Source: Streptomyces sp. A3M-1-3 (GTDB taxonomy: Bacteria > Actinomycetota > Actinomycetes > Streptomycetales > Streptomycetaceae). From it: a stretch of 64,000 nucleotides of DNA. Location: assembly GCF_024213665.1 (NCBI RefSeq), contig NZ_JANAVP010000017.1, positions 1 through 64,000 of the forward strand, read 5' to 3'. Position 1 is the stretch's first letter; each line of letters begins with the position of its first letter. The translations under genes and the position numbers were made by a program. The notes beneath the pieces were generated by a model. That model was given only the letters and a program-made list of their open reading frames with translations, did no database searches and was not told the DNA's origin. Below are positions 17,074 through 25,160 of this stretch, piece after piece.

Positions 17074-17295
17074 ATGCGGAAGGACCGTATCCACCCGCTC
17101 TGCGCGACCGGTTTGGCTTGCGGACTGTGCGGCAGCGGCGACGGCACAGGCGCGTTGCCGGGGATGAGCTGCCCGGTGTGTGGCGTGGGCCGGTCGGGCG
17201 CGGGCCCGGCGGGGCGCGGTCCGTGGATCGCCCGGGAAACCCAGGACGCCGTCGCGCACGCCGCAGCACAGATGCACCTCACCTGCCGCACCTGA
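17074..17295 (+). CDS. Possible small Cys-rich protein
   Basis: A 73-residue frame after the glycosyltransferase contains CATGLACGLCGSGDGTG followed by MSCPVCGVG, that is Cys pairs arranged like a zinc knuckle or a J-domain-type CxxCxGxG element. There is no clear ribosome binding site, and a minus-strand frame overlaps, so this may be chance. No family recognised. Confidence 0.3.
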   Translation: MRKDRIHPLCATGLACGLCGSGDGTGALPGMSCPVCGVGRSGAGPAGRGPWIARETQDAVAHAAAQMHLTCRT

Positions 17296-17399
17296 TCACT
17301 CACCCCCGGTCACCGCGGGTGCATGCGTACCGGGCTGCGCCTAGGATCCAAGTGGCGCAGCTTCACCGCATCCCGGCTTCCTCGAGGGAGTGACAACGG

Positions 17400-17600
17400 A
17401 TGACCAGAGAGCGTACGAAGGAGCTCACGGCCGCCGCCCAGGCCCAGGCAACCGACCAACCCCCGCCCCCACCCGGCCACGGCTACGCGGGCCCGATCCA
17501 CAGCAAGGTCAAGGGCGGCGCCCACACGAAGCCGGACCTGAAGCGGGCGGGCTCCCCGAAGGGCGACCGAATCGGCGAGCGGACAAAGGGCCTGAGCTGA
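17400..17600 (+). CDS. Small hydrophilic hypothetical protein
   Basis: A 66-residue protein, rich in Lys, Pro and Gly (GHGYAGPIHSKVKGGAHTKP), with a good GAGGGAG ribosome binding site 10 nt before ATG 17400. No membrane segment and no cysteine. It looks like a conserved Streptomyces small protein of unknown function; the signal at the start codon is the main reason for accepting it. Confidence 0.65.
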   Translation: MTRERTKELTAAAQAQATDQPPPPPGHGYAGPIHSKVKGGAHTKPDLKRAGSPKGDRIGERTKGLS

Positions 17601-17796
17601 CGGGAGGCTGGTGGGCCACCCATGGGCCCCGTGATCTACGGCTCGCACCGTACCCCGCGGTCGGCGGAGCGGCTGGTCGGCCTCGGCGTGGATTCCGGTG
17701 TCAACGAAGACCCCCAGCCGGGGCGGTGGAAACGGATCAGCGGCCACGGCGCCAGTCCCCGGTGCGAGGTCGCCAGTTGGCCTCCAAGGGCGGCCT

Positions 17797-18285
17797 CAGC
17801 AGAGATCTTTGACGGTGATGTCGATCGTGCTGATCCCCGGAATCGGTGCGGAGGGTTCGTCACCGGCTGGGACGCTGAAGATCGGGAGGGTGTTGGCCGA
17901 GAGTCTCCAGTCGCCCTTGATGTACGTCCACCGTGCCACGGCATTGCTGTCCGGATCCGCCTTCCAACCCCGCTTGGCCAGGCGGTCGAGCCCTGCTTCA
18001 ACAGCAGTGTCGGCGTTGTTGTCCGCGGTCGTGGCCGTCAGGACGACGGAACAGGGAGTGAAGCTGGTCGGGAGGGGCGCGTTTGACCGCGACCTTGGCT
18101 CGTTCTCCTGCCGCCGTCGGCTTGTCCTGGCCCGGTTTGTCGGGCCGACCGCTGTAGGTGAACGGGCCGCCCGAGATCACGATCCGCGTCGGCTCCCCCT
18201 TCTCCGCGGCACCGCCGGAACCGCCGCTTGGCACGGCGTCGAGGAGTCCGTACGACCGGGCCAGGTCCCCTGCGTGAACCCATGG
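17797..18285 (-). pseudogene. Frameshifted gene for an unknown, possibly exported protein
   Basis: Two registers carry protein-like sequence. Upstream (18285 to about 18065) reads GDLARSYGLLDAVPSGGSGG and then PTRIVISGGPFTYSGRPDKP; downstream (about 18062 to 17797) reads TSFTPCSVVLTATTADNNAD and ends STIDITVKDLC. They join in different frames near 18062, so one base has been gained or lost or the sequence is wrong there. No start codon with a site is visible at the upstream end, so the N-terminus may also be missing. It is last in a minus-strand cluster of unknown genes. Confidence 0.55.
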
Positions 18286-18332
18286 CTATCTGTTGGGCCC
18301 GCCGTACGGCTGAGTTCTTCGTCGTTTCTGTC

Positions 18333-19266
18333 TCAGTCGTTGGTGCCGCTGGCCGCCGGGAACACGCAGGGGTGGCCGTCGTTGTCGAATGCCTGTCGGC
18401 TTTGAGCGAGCTCGGTCATCACGCCGCCCGGGGTGGCCAGCAGGAGCATGCGGACGATGCCTTGTTCGGGGGGTGCCATGGCTTCCCGCGCTGCTGTCAG
18501 ATACGGACCGCGGGGGCTTCGGTGGTGGGATACGGGCCCCCAGCCGCCGAGCGCGGCGACGGACGCCGAGATCGCGGCCTCCGGGGAGCGTGAGATCGGA
18601 CCGAGCAAGGCGCCGACCAAGGCCCCTTCCCCCTCAGGTGGCATGTCCGATATCCGCAGATCGGCCTCGGCTCCGAGGACGGCGGTTCGCAACCGCGCGA
18701 CCTGTTCCCCCAGGAGTTCCCTCACCGCATCGCCGTCGAGCCCGACTGTCTCCACGGTGAGCGACACATGCGTCGACATCCACCAGTGGACCGTGTCGGC
18801 GAACTCCTTGCATTCCTCATCGGTGAGCACCGGTCCCAGAGGAACCTGTTCCTCGGGCGGCTGGTCGAACGGATCGCCCCCGATTCTCGCTTGGAGCATG
18901 TACGTCCCGCAGACCGTGCCCCCGCTGTGCCAGGTGTCGTCATCGACATCCAGGCGGCCGCTGCCGTCCTCCTCGTCGAAGGTGAACCACTCCTCCCGCA
19001 GGCCGAGGCAGGCGATCAGCGGCCTGATCGCCGCACGCAGTACCTGCTCGACGTCATCGCCTGCATCGGACGGCAGGACCATGAGCAGCGAGACGAAGAA
19101 GCCCTCGCTCTCCGCATCCGGGTCCGCCGCCCCGCACTGCACCGTCAACGGGCGCAACTCGGCGACCAGCGGCCGACAGGGTCTGCAGGGCAGCTTCCGC
19201 GGTGGGCGAGTGCCTCAAGTGGAGGCCGATCCGGGCAACGACATCGGACGGATCGAACTTCTGCAT
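18333..19266 (-). pseudogene. Hypothetical protein with an N-terminal frameshift
   Basis: ATG 19266 overlaps the stop of the upstream membrane-protein gene (TGATG), a typical coupled start, and reads MQKFDPSDVVARIGLHLRHS and on to AALQTL. The register then fails near 19180, and the neighbouring frame continues with LVAELRPLTVQCGAADPD to its stop at 18333 (about 300 residues in all). If the shift is real, the product is truncated; a shorter 274-residue form could start at TTG 19157. The protein is acidic with no membrane segment, has a Trp-rich VHWWMSTHV patch, and belongs to no family I recognise. Confidence 0.6.
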
Positions 19267-19562
19267 CAGGCGTAGCGGCCGTGTACTCGGGTGGAGCGGC
19301 AGGTCATGGGGACCCCCACGACCAGAAGCACCAGCGCCCAGGGCGCGGCGACCAGCGGCAGCACCGGCCACCAAGAGGAGGAGAGGAGGTCGCCGACGAT
19401 CACCGCGGACGTGCTGCCCGTGAAGACCATGAACAGCAGCACCCGGACAAGGCGGGACCCGACCCTGCGCCGTAGAGCTCGATCGAGCCCGTTCGCGGCG
19501 CACATTGCCGCGGCCGCCACAGCGAGCAGCAGCAGCGGCCCCAGGACGCCGTAGATATTCAC
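19266..19562 (-). CDS. Small membrane protein (three predicted membrane segments)
   Basis: A 98-residue protein with hydrophobic stretches at about residues 5-22, 38-58 and 62-83. I chose GTG 19562 because GAGGAGGGG precedes it by 9 nt; a longer upstream frame is not protein-like. Its stop codon overlaps the next gene's start (TGATG), so the two are translationally coupled. Function unknown. Confidence 0.7.
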   Translation of the reverse strand: MNIYGVLGPLLLLAVAAAAMCAANGLDRALRRRVGSRLVRVLLFMVFTGSTSAVIVGDLLSSSWWPVLPLVAAPWALVLLVVGVPMTCRSTRVHGRYA

Positions 19563-19596
19563 CGTCGCCCGCCCCTCCTCGCCCTGACGCCGAATC

Positions 19597-20124
19597 TTAC
19601 AGCTCGGGCAAACACTCCCCTGGAGCGGGGGAGCGCCGGCAGTCGAGCCAGAACATGTAATGCCGAAGGTCGTCGGCGAGCTCTCCGGCAAGATACTCGG
19701 AATACCGGCGAGCGCCCGCTGCCTCGGCGAGATCGCCGTTGGCACCCCATTGAGGCAGGACGCGATCAATCCACTCCTCGACGCGGTGCCGCTCGCTCCA
19801 CCACTCCCGTACCGCCGGCACAGTCCAGTGCTCATCGCCGTCCCGCGCGAACCCGAGATAGCAGTCGTCGTGGGCGGTCATCACGATTCCGGCAACGGCC
19901 ACAGCGTCTGATGGCTGCCGGAAGACGAACCCGCGGTCCTCGTCATCGCACAACACGTTGTCCGGCGCGACGTCGAGCAGGTGCCAAACGGTGTCGGTCA
20001 GCCCGCAGTAGAAAGGGCCCGGCACGTTGCGCCAGTTTCGGTCGCTCCAGTCACCACGCCACACGAGCCCGCTGTCTCCTGCGGCTTCCAGGGCGGGAAG
20101 CGGATCCCAGTAGCCGACCATCAC
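19597..20124 (-). CDS. Hypothetical cytoplasmic protein, first gene of an unknown operon
   Basis: A 175-residue acidic, Trp-rich protein (GYWDPLPALEAAGDSGLVWR, then DWSDRNWRNVPGPFYCGLTD; C-terminal HYMFWLDCRRSPAPGE). Similar sequences are familiar from Streptomyces genomes without a function. It starts with two consecutive ATG codons at 20124. The membrane-protein gene follows after 34 nt on the same strand, then the two frameshifted genes, so the four were probably one transcription unit. Confidence 0.75.
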   Translation of the reverse strand: MMVGYWDPLPALEAAGDSGLVWRGDWSDRNWRNVPGPFYCGLTDTVWHLLDVAPDNVLCDDEDRGFVFRQPSDAVAVAGIVMTAHDDCYLGFARDGDEHWTVPAVREWWSERHRVEEWIDRVLPQWGANGDLAEAAGARRYSEYLAGELADDLRHYMFWLDCRRSPAPGECLPEL

Positions 20125-20431
20125 TCACGACCCTCCGTCTCGGGTTCCGCCGTGAAGCGCCGCCAGGCGAACGACCAGGCCAGTCAAGCGATCACTGCCG
20201 CTGAGGAATCGAGGTTATGTGCTCAGCCGGCGGTCTGAGTAGGCGACGTAGTCACAAGGTCCCGCGCCGCTGGTCTGCCCCTCCGTTCTGCAACGCCCTC
20301 TCCCGCCGGGTGACGTTCGGGCTCGGCACGATGTTCACGCTGGGCGCGGTGGCGGCCGCCGCCTTCTGGTGGCCGGACTGTTCGTCGGGGTCGTCGCGGC
20401 GGCGCTGCGCTGGGCGCCCCCGAGGGGGAGC
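20125..20431. other. Intergenic region with a possible membrane-protein remnant
   Basis: About 300 bp without a credible gene. On the plus strand around 20306-20425, two registers give hydrophobic stretches (GLGTMFTLGAVAAAAFWW, then GLFVGVVAAALRWAPP) that together resemble the tail of a small membrane protein broken by a frameshift. Too short to identify. Confidence 0.3.
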
Positions 20432-21322
20432 TCAGGCGATGGGGGCGATGGGGAACGCCACGTCGCACACCGGGTCAGCGGGTCCGGCCGCGTCCCAGTC
20501 CGCGAAGTAGATCTCGCGGCAGGGCCCGGTGACGGTCAGACCCTGCTGCTGGACCCAGTCCTCGACCGCCTCGAAGGCGGCGGCGATCCGCGGGAAGACC
20601 ACGTCCTCCTTGTTCACCCGTGCGTACGCGAAGCGCTGCGCGGGCTCGATCCGCAGCGCGAGACTCCGGCCGCTGCTCTGGCTGCTCGCGCCGCTCACCG
20701 CCGCGTACGCCTCGGCCGCCGCGACGTCGGAGACCGGTACGCAGGCCTCCGCCGGGCCGTCGCTCTCCTCTGTCACGTCGGCGTAGTAGGCGACGAACGG
20801 AATCCCGGCGATCCCGCCGCAGTCCTCGGCCGCCTTGACCAGCCGGTCGAAGGTGGCGGGGATCCACTGCGGCAGTTCATCGGCCAACAGGTGCTTGCGT
20901 ACGGCCAGTACGGCCTGTTCGGCTACCTCGCAGGTCTTGATCTCGTACATGTCTTCCGGTTTCCTGCCTGACAGTCGGTCACGGAGATGGGACGCGATCG
21001 CGCGCTGCACGGTGATGCGTTCCTCGACCGCCGCCCAGTACGTCGCCACCGCCGCCGCGGCCTGCGGACCCGGCAGGCCGACGATCTCGGCGATCTCGGC
21101 CAGCGGCATGTCGATCCGCCGCAGCAGGGCCACCAGCCGCGCCTGCGCCACCTGGTCCGTGCGGTACCAGCGGTAGCCGCTGGACTCGTCGACCCGCGCC
21201 GGCGCGAGCAGCCCGAGCCGGTCGTACAGGCGCAGGGCCTTGGGCGACAGCCGTGAGCGCGCGGAGAACGCTCCGATGGTGAGCAGAGCGGCGCCGTCGG
21301 TGGTCTGGTCAGCCTGGTTCAC
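20432..21322 (-). CDS. MerR-family regulator with a GyrI-like effector domain (BmrR/TipA type)
   Basis: A 296-residue protein. The N-terminal MerR winged helix (about 13-85) has the signature LSPKALRLYDRLGLLAPARV and then SGYRWYRTDQVAQARLVALL, followed by a dimerisation helix (about 90-125) and a GyrI/AraC effector-binding domain (about 128-290, ending VCDVAFPIAPIA). Regulators of this build sense small, often cationic, drugs and activate export or detoxification genes. The GTG start at 21322 has GGGAGG upstream. A perfect 16-bp hairpin (21333-21367) abuts that site. No target gene is adjacent. Confidence 0.9.
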   Translation of the reverse strand: MNQADQTTDGAALLTIGAFSARSRLSPKALRLYDRLGLLAPARVDESSGYRWYRTDQVAQARLVALLRRIDMPLAEIAEIVGLPGPQAAAAVATYWAAVEERITVQRAIASHLRDRLSGRKPEDMYEIKTCEVAEQAVLAVRKHLLADELPQWIPATFDRLVKAAEDCGGIAGIPFVAYYADVTEESDGPAEACVPVSDVAAAEAYAAVSGASSQSSGRSLALRIEPAQRFAYARVNKEDVVFPRIAAAFEAVEDWVQQQGLTVTGPCREIYFADWDAAGPADPVCDVAFPIAPIA

Positions 21323-21332
21323 CTGCCCATCC

Positions 21333-21367
21333 TCCCGTCACCGGGCCGCTTCGGCCCGGTGACGGGA
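21333..21367. promoter_or_regulatory. Perfect 16-bp inverted repeat directly upstream of the MerR gene
   Basis: TCCCGTCACCGGGCCG is followed by CTT and then its exact complement. On the minus strand the second arm runs into the GGGAGG ribosome binding site of the MerR gene. It may be a terminator from upstream transcription, a leader hairpin or an operator. Confidence 0.55.
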
Positions 21368-21426
21368 GTATGGGCCCTGCCCTTGGGGGAAGGTCACCCC
21401 GACCACCCGGGCCGGGTCCGCCGCAG

Positions 21427-21729
21427 CTACTTCACCCACAAGACCATGCAGCGTTTGAGGACCTCACGCTCCATCTCCAGCTCCATGATCTTCTTGGACT
21501 TCTCCTTGTCCGCCGCCCGCAGCCGTGCCGGCTCCTCGCGCTCCGACTCCGACAGCGGCCCGCCGGCCGGCTCGGCCTGGCGCCGGGCCTTGTTCACCCA
21601 GTTCTGCAGCGTGCCCGGATTGATCCCCAGATCCCCCGCCACCTCTGTGGCGGTCTTCCCGGTCTCCGTCACGATCCGTACAGCCCCCTCATGGAACTCG
21701 GCATCGAACTTCCGGCGCGTCTGTGCCAT
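21427..21729 (-). pseudogene. IS3-family transposase OrfA remnant (OrfB absent)
   Basis: A 100-residue frame with the IS3 OrfA helix-turn-helix (RKFDAEFHEGAVRIVTETGK, then TATEVAGDLGINPGTLQNWV) and the C-terminal leucine-zipper-like stretch ending LKRCMVLWVK. In intact elements this gene runs by programmed frameshift into orfB, which carries the DDE catalytic domain. Here only about 60 bp of unrelated sequence lies downstream before the MerR leader hairpin, so the element is dead. It lies just outside the left repeat of the tRNA-Arg island. Confidence 0.85.
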
Positions 21730-21908
21730 GACCCTCAACTACCCATCTGGTCACGGACTCCACGGTACGAGGGGAACCTCACCCGAAGCGGAGTACGAGC
21801 CCAACGAGGCGGAGGAGTCCGTGCCGGATGGTGCTGATCCGTCGGGAGGAATATCGGGGCCTGGCGACCCGTCCGCTCACGCACCGCTCACGCACCGCTC
21901 ACGCAAAC

Positions 21909-21933
21909 GGCCTCGGACGGGGAGTCCGAGGCC
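21909..21933. terminator. Hairpin terminator candidate
   Basis: Perfect 10-bp stem GGCCTCGGAC / GTCCGAGGCC with a GGGGA loop, followed by an A/T-containing stretch. Just upstream, three near-perfect 11-nt CGCTCACGCAC units occur in tandem (about 21878-21907). Confidence 0.6.
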
Positions 21934-21985
21934 GATTAGAACGCCTTCCTGGGGGAGAAACCCCAGGTCAGCGGCTTAATGCGTT

Positions 21986-22028
21986 GTGCCCCCGGCAGGA
22001 TTCGAACCTGCGACACCCGCTTTAGGAG
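21986..22028. repeat. Left attachment repeat (attL-like): 43-bp copy of the 3' part of tRNA-Arg(CCT)
   Basis: Identical over 43 bp and in the same orientation to 29024-29066, which lies inside the intact tRNA-Arg gene. The copy spans from the tRNA 3' end through the T-arm to the anticodon loop, and has no 5' half. This is the usual scar left at the far end of an element that integrated into a tRNA 3' end. Confidence 0.85.
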
Positions 22029-22249
22029 CATGATCATAAGCTCACTCGTCTTGCTTGATCTGGCGTGATGTTTCGCCGTTTCCGCAGGTCAGTGGCCTGA
22101 TGGGGGAAGGTGAGGGAGTGATCCTTCACGATCCTTCGCGGGCCTTCTTTGTCTTGCTGTTCCCATCAGGTTCCCAGCCTGAGGGCATGCCGACGGTCTT
22201 CGAGAGTTGGCAGAGGCATCTACGCAGGTTCGTCGCCCAGCCCGGTTCC

Positions 22250-22506
22250 ATTGAGCACCGCAGATGCTTTGGGAGGGGCGACAGGCTCAGCCACCTGAGA
22301 TCACCGTCCGCCTCACGCAGGCAAGACCACAGCATGTCGTAGCCCTCCTGCGCGTTGTGCCGCGACCAGGGCGCGTACTCGTCGCACCATGCCTTGTCGA
22401 AGGCCCAACCACGCAGGTTGTCCAGCGTCTGCGCACCGAACCCACGGATCAGCGTGCCGCTCCTCAACCGCAACGTCGTCTCACCCAGCGACGAGTTGTA
22501 ACTCGC
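22250..22506 (-). pseudogene. Phage terminase large-subunit fragment
   Basis: About 85 residues in one frame resemble the ATPase/linker part of phage terminase large subunits: RSGTLIRGFGAQTLDNLRGW, then FDKAWCDEYAPWSRHNAQEG and YDMLWSCLREADG. Intact proteins continue with an ATPase coupling motif of the STTPKP type; here that part reads LSLSPLPKHLRC, so the register is lost. Neither the Walker A region nor the nuclease domain is present. This is a decayed remnant, the best evidence that the island came from a phage. Confidence 0.65.
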
Positions 22507-22550
22507 CACCTCCAGGCGGAAACACCGACAGCAACCCCGACTTCGGCGGG

Positions 22551-22660
22551 TCAAAGCAGTGTGAGGAAGTCGCGCTTGAGCAGCTGCTCGACAGTGCATC
22601 CGCGCCGGTGCGCCATCTCGCGGAACGCGTCCCCTGCTCGGTGGTCAGCCGAGATGCAGC
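22551..22660 (-). pseudogene. C-terminal fragment of an unknown protein
   Basis: A frame ending at 22551 reads ADHRAGDAFREMAHRRGCTV and then EQLLKRDFLTLL, an amphipathic helix-rich tail that looks like real coding sequence without a start codon. It directly precedes the terminase fragment on the same strand. No family recognised. Confidence 0.35.
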
Positions 22661-23097
22661 AGGAAGGGATAGTAGGGCGATCTTGAGCGGCTGAATCACC
22701 CTGTGTGCGCGCCTGTCAGCGACTTTCGCCGGTGTTGCGGAGTTGCGCATGGTGGGTCGTTGTTGATGGCCTGGGCCCGGCGGATCGCGCCGAGGGTGGC
22801 GGGCAGGGTGCACCAGGTCGCTGGCCGCTTTCCGCTTGCCCTGCCGGGCCGGCAGAAGCCGCTACCTGCCGCATTGACATCATGACGCCGAACCACCGCC
22901 GACAGAAACTCGCAGATCATCATGAAACCAACTGGCCCCTGGTGGGGCGGATCGTCGGGGATCGATGCTGCGCGTAAGCTACTGGTCGGTAATTGGTGGG
23001 TCGCTGCCTGAAGCGGACGGCCACCAGGGGGAATTCAGAGCCCGGCCGCGCCGGAGAGACCATCCGTGCGCGCCTTGCTCTCCGGCACGGGACGTAT
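22661..23097. other. Gap before the toxin gene, no recognisable gene
   Basis: Open frames exist on both strands but none has a protein-like composition with a ribosome binding site. GC content is lower than in neighbouring coding sequence in places, for example around 22880-22990. Presumably eroded island sequence plus the toxin promoter. Confidence 0.4.
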
Positions 23098-25146
23098 ATG
23101 CACCGCCAACTCAAACTGAAAACTGCCGCACTGCTGACCATTCTCAGCGTCTTCCTGACGTTCGGGATGGGCGAGGACAGCGCGCTGGCCGCACAGAGCG
23201 TCAGGCTGACGCACGCCGAGGCGCAGCTCGAGGCCGCCGAGGCGAAGCTCGACACCGACCGCCTGGCCGCCATCGTCAAGGGCACCGCCAGGATCTCCGG
23301 CTGCGACAAGCTGTCGCTGCTGGAGAAACCGGCCTGCTATCGCGACTTCGCGCAGAAGGCCCTCAAGGTCGGTGCCGGCGTCGGCATGTTCGCGTACGGC
23401 GTCCACTACCTCCACAAGGACACCGTCGAACACTTCGGCACGGTGAAGAAGGAAGCCGCCGGCCTCCAGAAGCTGAGGGAGGCCTTCAAGGAGGACCCGA
23501 CCAAGATCGCGGACCCTGAGTACCGCAAGCAGGTCGAGGACCGGATCCGCGCGACGGCCGCCGGCGCGCAGAAGGACATCGACAAGCTGATCAAGGACGT
23601 CCTCGAGACCATCGAGACGATCCTCGTGATAATCGAGATGACCCTGCTGCTGATCCGGCTGACGCTCGGACTCGCGCAGCTGGTCGGTGACCCGAAGTTC
23701 CAGGCCGCGGTCAAGAGCGTCAAGGACAACCTCGACGGGATCGGCAAGGCGCTCGACCAGATGAACGCCGGGTTCGCGCAGATGAACCGCGCCCTTGGCG
23801 ACATGAACGATGCCGTCGACGACATCAACAAGTCGCTGGGCGGGCTGAACCAGTCCATCAACAAGGCCAACAAGGGCATGGACACCCTCAACGAGGGCAT
23901 CGGCCAGGCCAACAAGGCCGTCGACGACATGAACAAGGTCGTCCCCGGCATCAAGAAGGCCGCCGAGAAGCTCCGCGAGGTTCCGGCCTTCGAGTTCGAC
24001 TTCTCGAACGTCGGCAAGACCTGGAGCGACGGCTCCTCCGGCCTGGACAGCGAGGAGCAGCAGCGCCGGATGTCCATCATCCTCGGCCTGATGCCGGGCA
24101 TCGGCGACGGCAAGGGCATCGTAGAGGCGATCACCGGCAAGGACATGATGACCGGCGAGCACGTCGACGGCTTCGACCGGGCCCTGGGTTCCCTCGCCGT
24201 GCTGCGCTGGCTGAAGCTGGGCGGCAAGCTCATCCCGGACGACATCGCGAAGGCACGCAAGACCGATGTGGTCTTCGAGTGCAACAGCTTCCCGGCCGGC
24301 ACCCCCGTGCTCCTCGCGGACGGCACGCACAAGCCGATCGAGGACGTCCGGCCGGGTGACGAGGTCCTCGCGACCGACCCGGGCGGCGAGTTCGCCGAGC
24401 TGACCCGGCCGCGCCCGGTGATGTCGACGCCGTATACCTCCGAGTACACCGACAAGACGTTTGTCCGACTGTCGGTCGCCGGCGCGGACGGCGACGTCTC
24501 CGACCTCACGTCGACCGAGCAGCACCGCTACTGGCTGCCGGACCGGCAGGCGTGGGTCCCGGCGGGCGAGCTGCGCGCGGGCGACCGCCTGCACACCGCC
24601 GAGGGCACCGAGGCCACCGTCACCGCGACCGAACGGTCCGCCGGCCGGCAGGCCACCTACGACCTCGACGTCAGCGGCATCGACAGCTACTACGTGCGAG
24701 TCGGCGCCCAGGACGTCCTGGTCCACAACTGCACCGACCTGGCGCGCGCCGAGCGGATGTTCCCGGGCATCGCCCACACCCTGGACGAGCACGTCAACGT
24801 CGACCGGCAGAAGATGGAGGCCCTGGCGAAGGCCAAGACCCGGCGGATGGGCAGGCCCACGTCCAACTCCCGTTGGAAGAGCGCGGACCTCGCCCAGAAG
24901 GCGGTCAACCAGCTGGTCGACCAGAACAAGGACCGCATCACGAAGTTCGTGCAGGACGCGGGCAAGCCGGGCAAGCCGCAGCAGCTCACGCTCCAGGGCA
25001 CGTACGGGACCGGATCGCTCGGCGACAGCATGGACCACCTCGGCAACTACAGTCCGACCACGAGCAACAGCTTCAAGGTGATCCTCGCCGCGAAAAAGGG
25101 CCACAAGCCCGGCGGCTTCTACGTCCTGACCGCCTACCCGCTGTAA
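23098..25146 (+). CDS. Secreted polymorphic toxin: pretoxin-TG, HINT autoprocessing domain, RNase A-like C-terminal toxin
   Basis: A 682-residue protein. In order: a signal peptide (about 1-31, ending SALA), a helical region with a strongly hydrophobic stretch (about 170-200), a heptad coiled coil of repeated N-K/D-x-M-D-x-L units (about 200-290), a pretoxin-TG motif (LMPGIGDGKGIVEAITGKD, about 330-350), a HINT domain (about 395-543) starting CNSFPAGTPVLLADG and ending VLVHN before Cys, and a 138-residue tip (545-682) with DEHV (His near 565) and the ending GGFYVLTAYPL. The tip matches bacterial RNase A-like (CdiA-CT type) toxins by pattern. HINT presumably releases the tip after export. The ATG at 23098 is preferred because the signal peptide follows directly; its ribosome binding site is weak. 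Confidence 0.85.
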   Translation: MHRQLKLKTAALLTILSVFLTFGMGEDSALAAQSVRLTHAEAQLEAAEAKLDTDRLAAIVKGTARISGCDKLSLLEKPACYRDFAQKALKVGAGVGMFAYGVHYLHKDTVEHFGTVKKEAAGLQKLREAFKEDPTKIADPEYRKQVEDRIRATAAGAQKDIDKLIKDVLETIETILVIIEMTLLLIRLTLGLAQLVGDPKFQAAVKSVKDNLDGIGKALDQMNAGFAQMNRALGDMNDAVDDINKSLGGLNQSINKANKGMDTLNEGIGQANKAVDDMNKVVPGIKKAAEKLREVPAFEFDFSNVGKTWSDGSSGLDSEEQQRRMSIILGLMPGIGDGKGIVEAITGKDMMTGEHVDGFDRALGSLAVLRWLKLGGKLIPDDIAKARKTDVVFECNSFPAGTPVLLADGTHKPIEDVRPGDEVLATDPGGEFAELTRPRPVMSTPYTSEYTDKTFVRLSVAGADGDVSDLTSTEQHRYWLPDRQAWVPAGELRAGDRLHTAEGTEATVTATERSAGRQATYDLDVSGIDSYYVRVGAQDVLVHNCTDLARAERMFPGIAHTLDEHVNVDRQKMEALAKAKTRRMGRPTSNSRWKSADLAQKAVNQLVDQNKDRITKFVQDAGKPGKPQQLTLQGTYGTGSLGDSMDHLGNYSPTTSNSFKVILAAKKGHKPGGFYVLTAYPL

Positions 25147-25160
25147 AGGGGAGCAGAACC

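Noticed and set aside
21986..22028. A second functional tRNA-Arg gene
   Set aside because: Only the 3' 43 nt match; the acceptor 5' strand, D-arm and 5' side of the anticodon stem are absent, so it is an attachment-site copy rather than a gene.
24282..24731. An intein in the toxin gene
   Set aside because: The block starts with Cys and ends VLVHN before Cys, so it has the HINT fold shared with inteins. It lies after a pretoxin-TG motif and directly before a toxin tip, with no homing endonuclease and no interrupted host domain, which fits the autoprocessing HINT of polymorphic toxins better.
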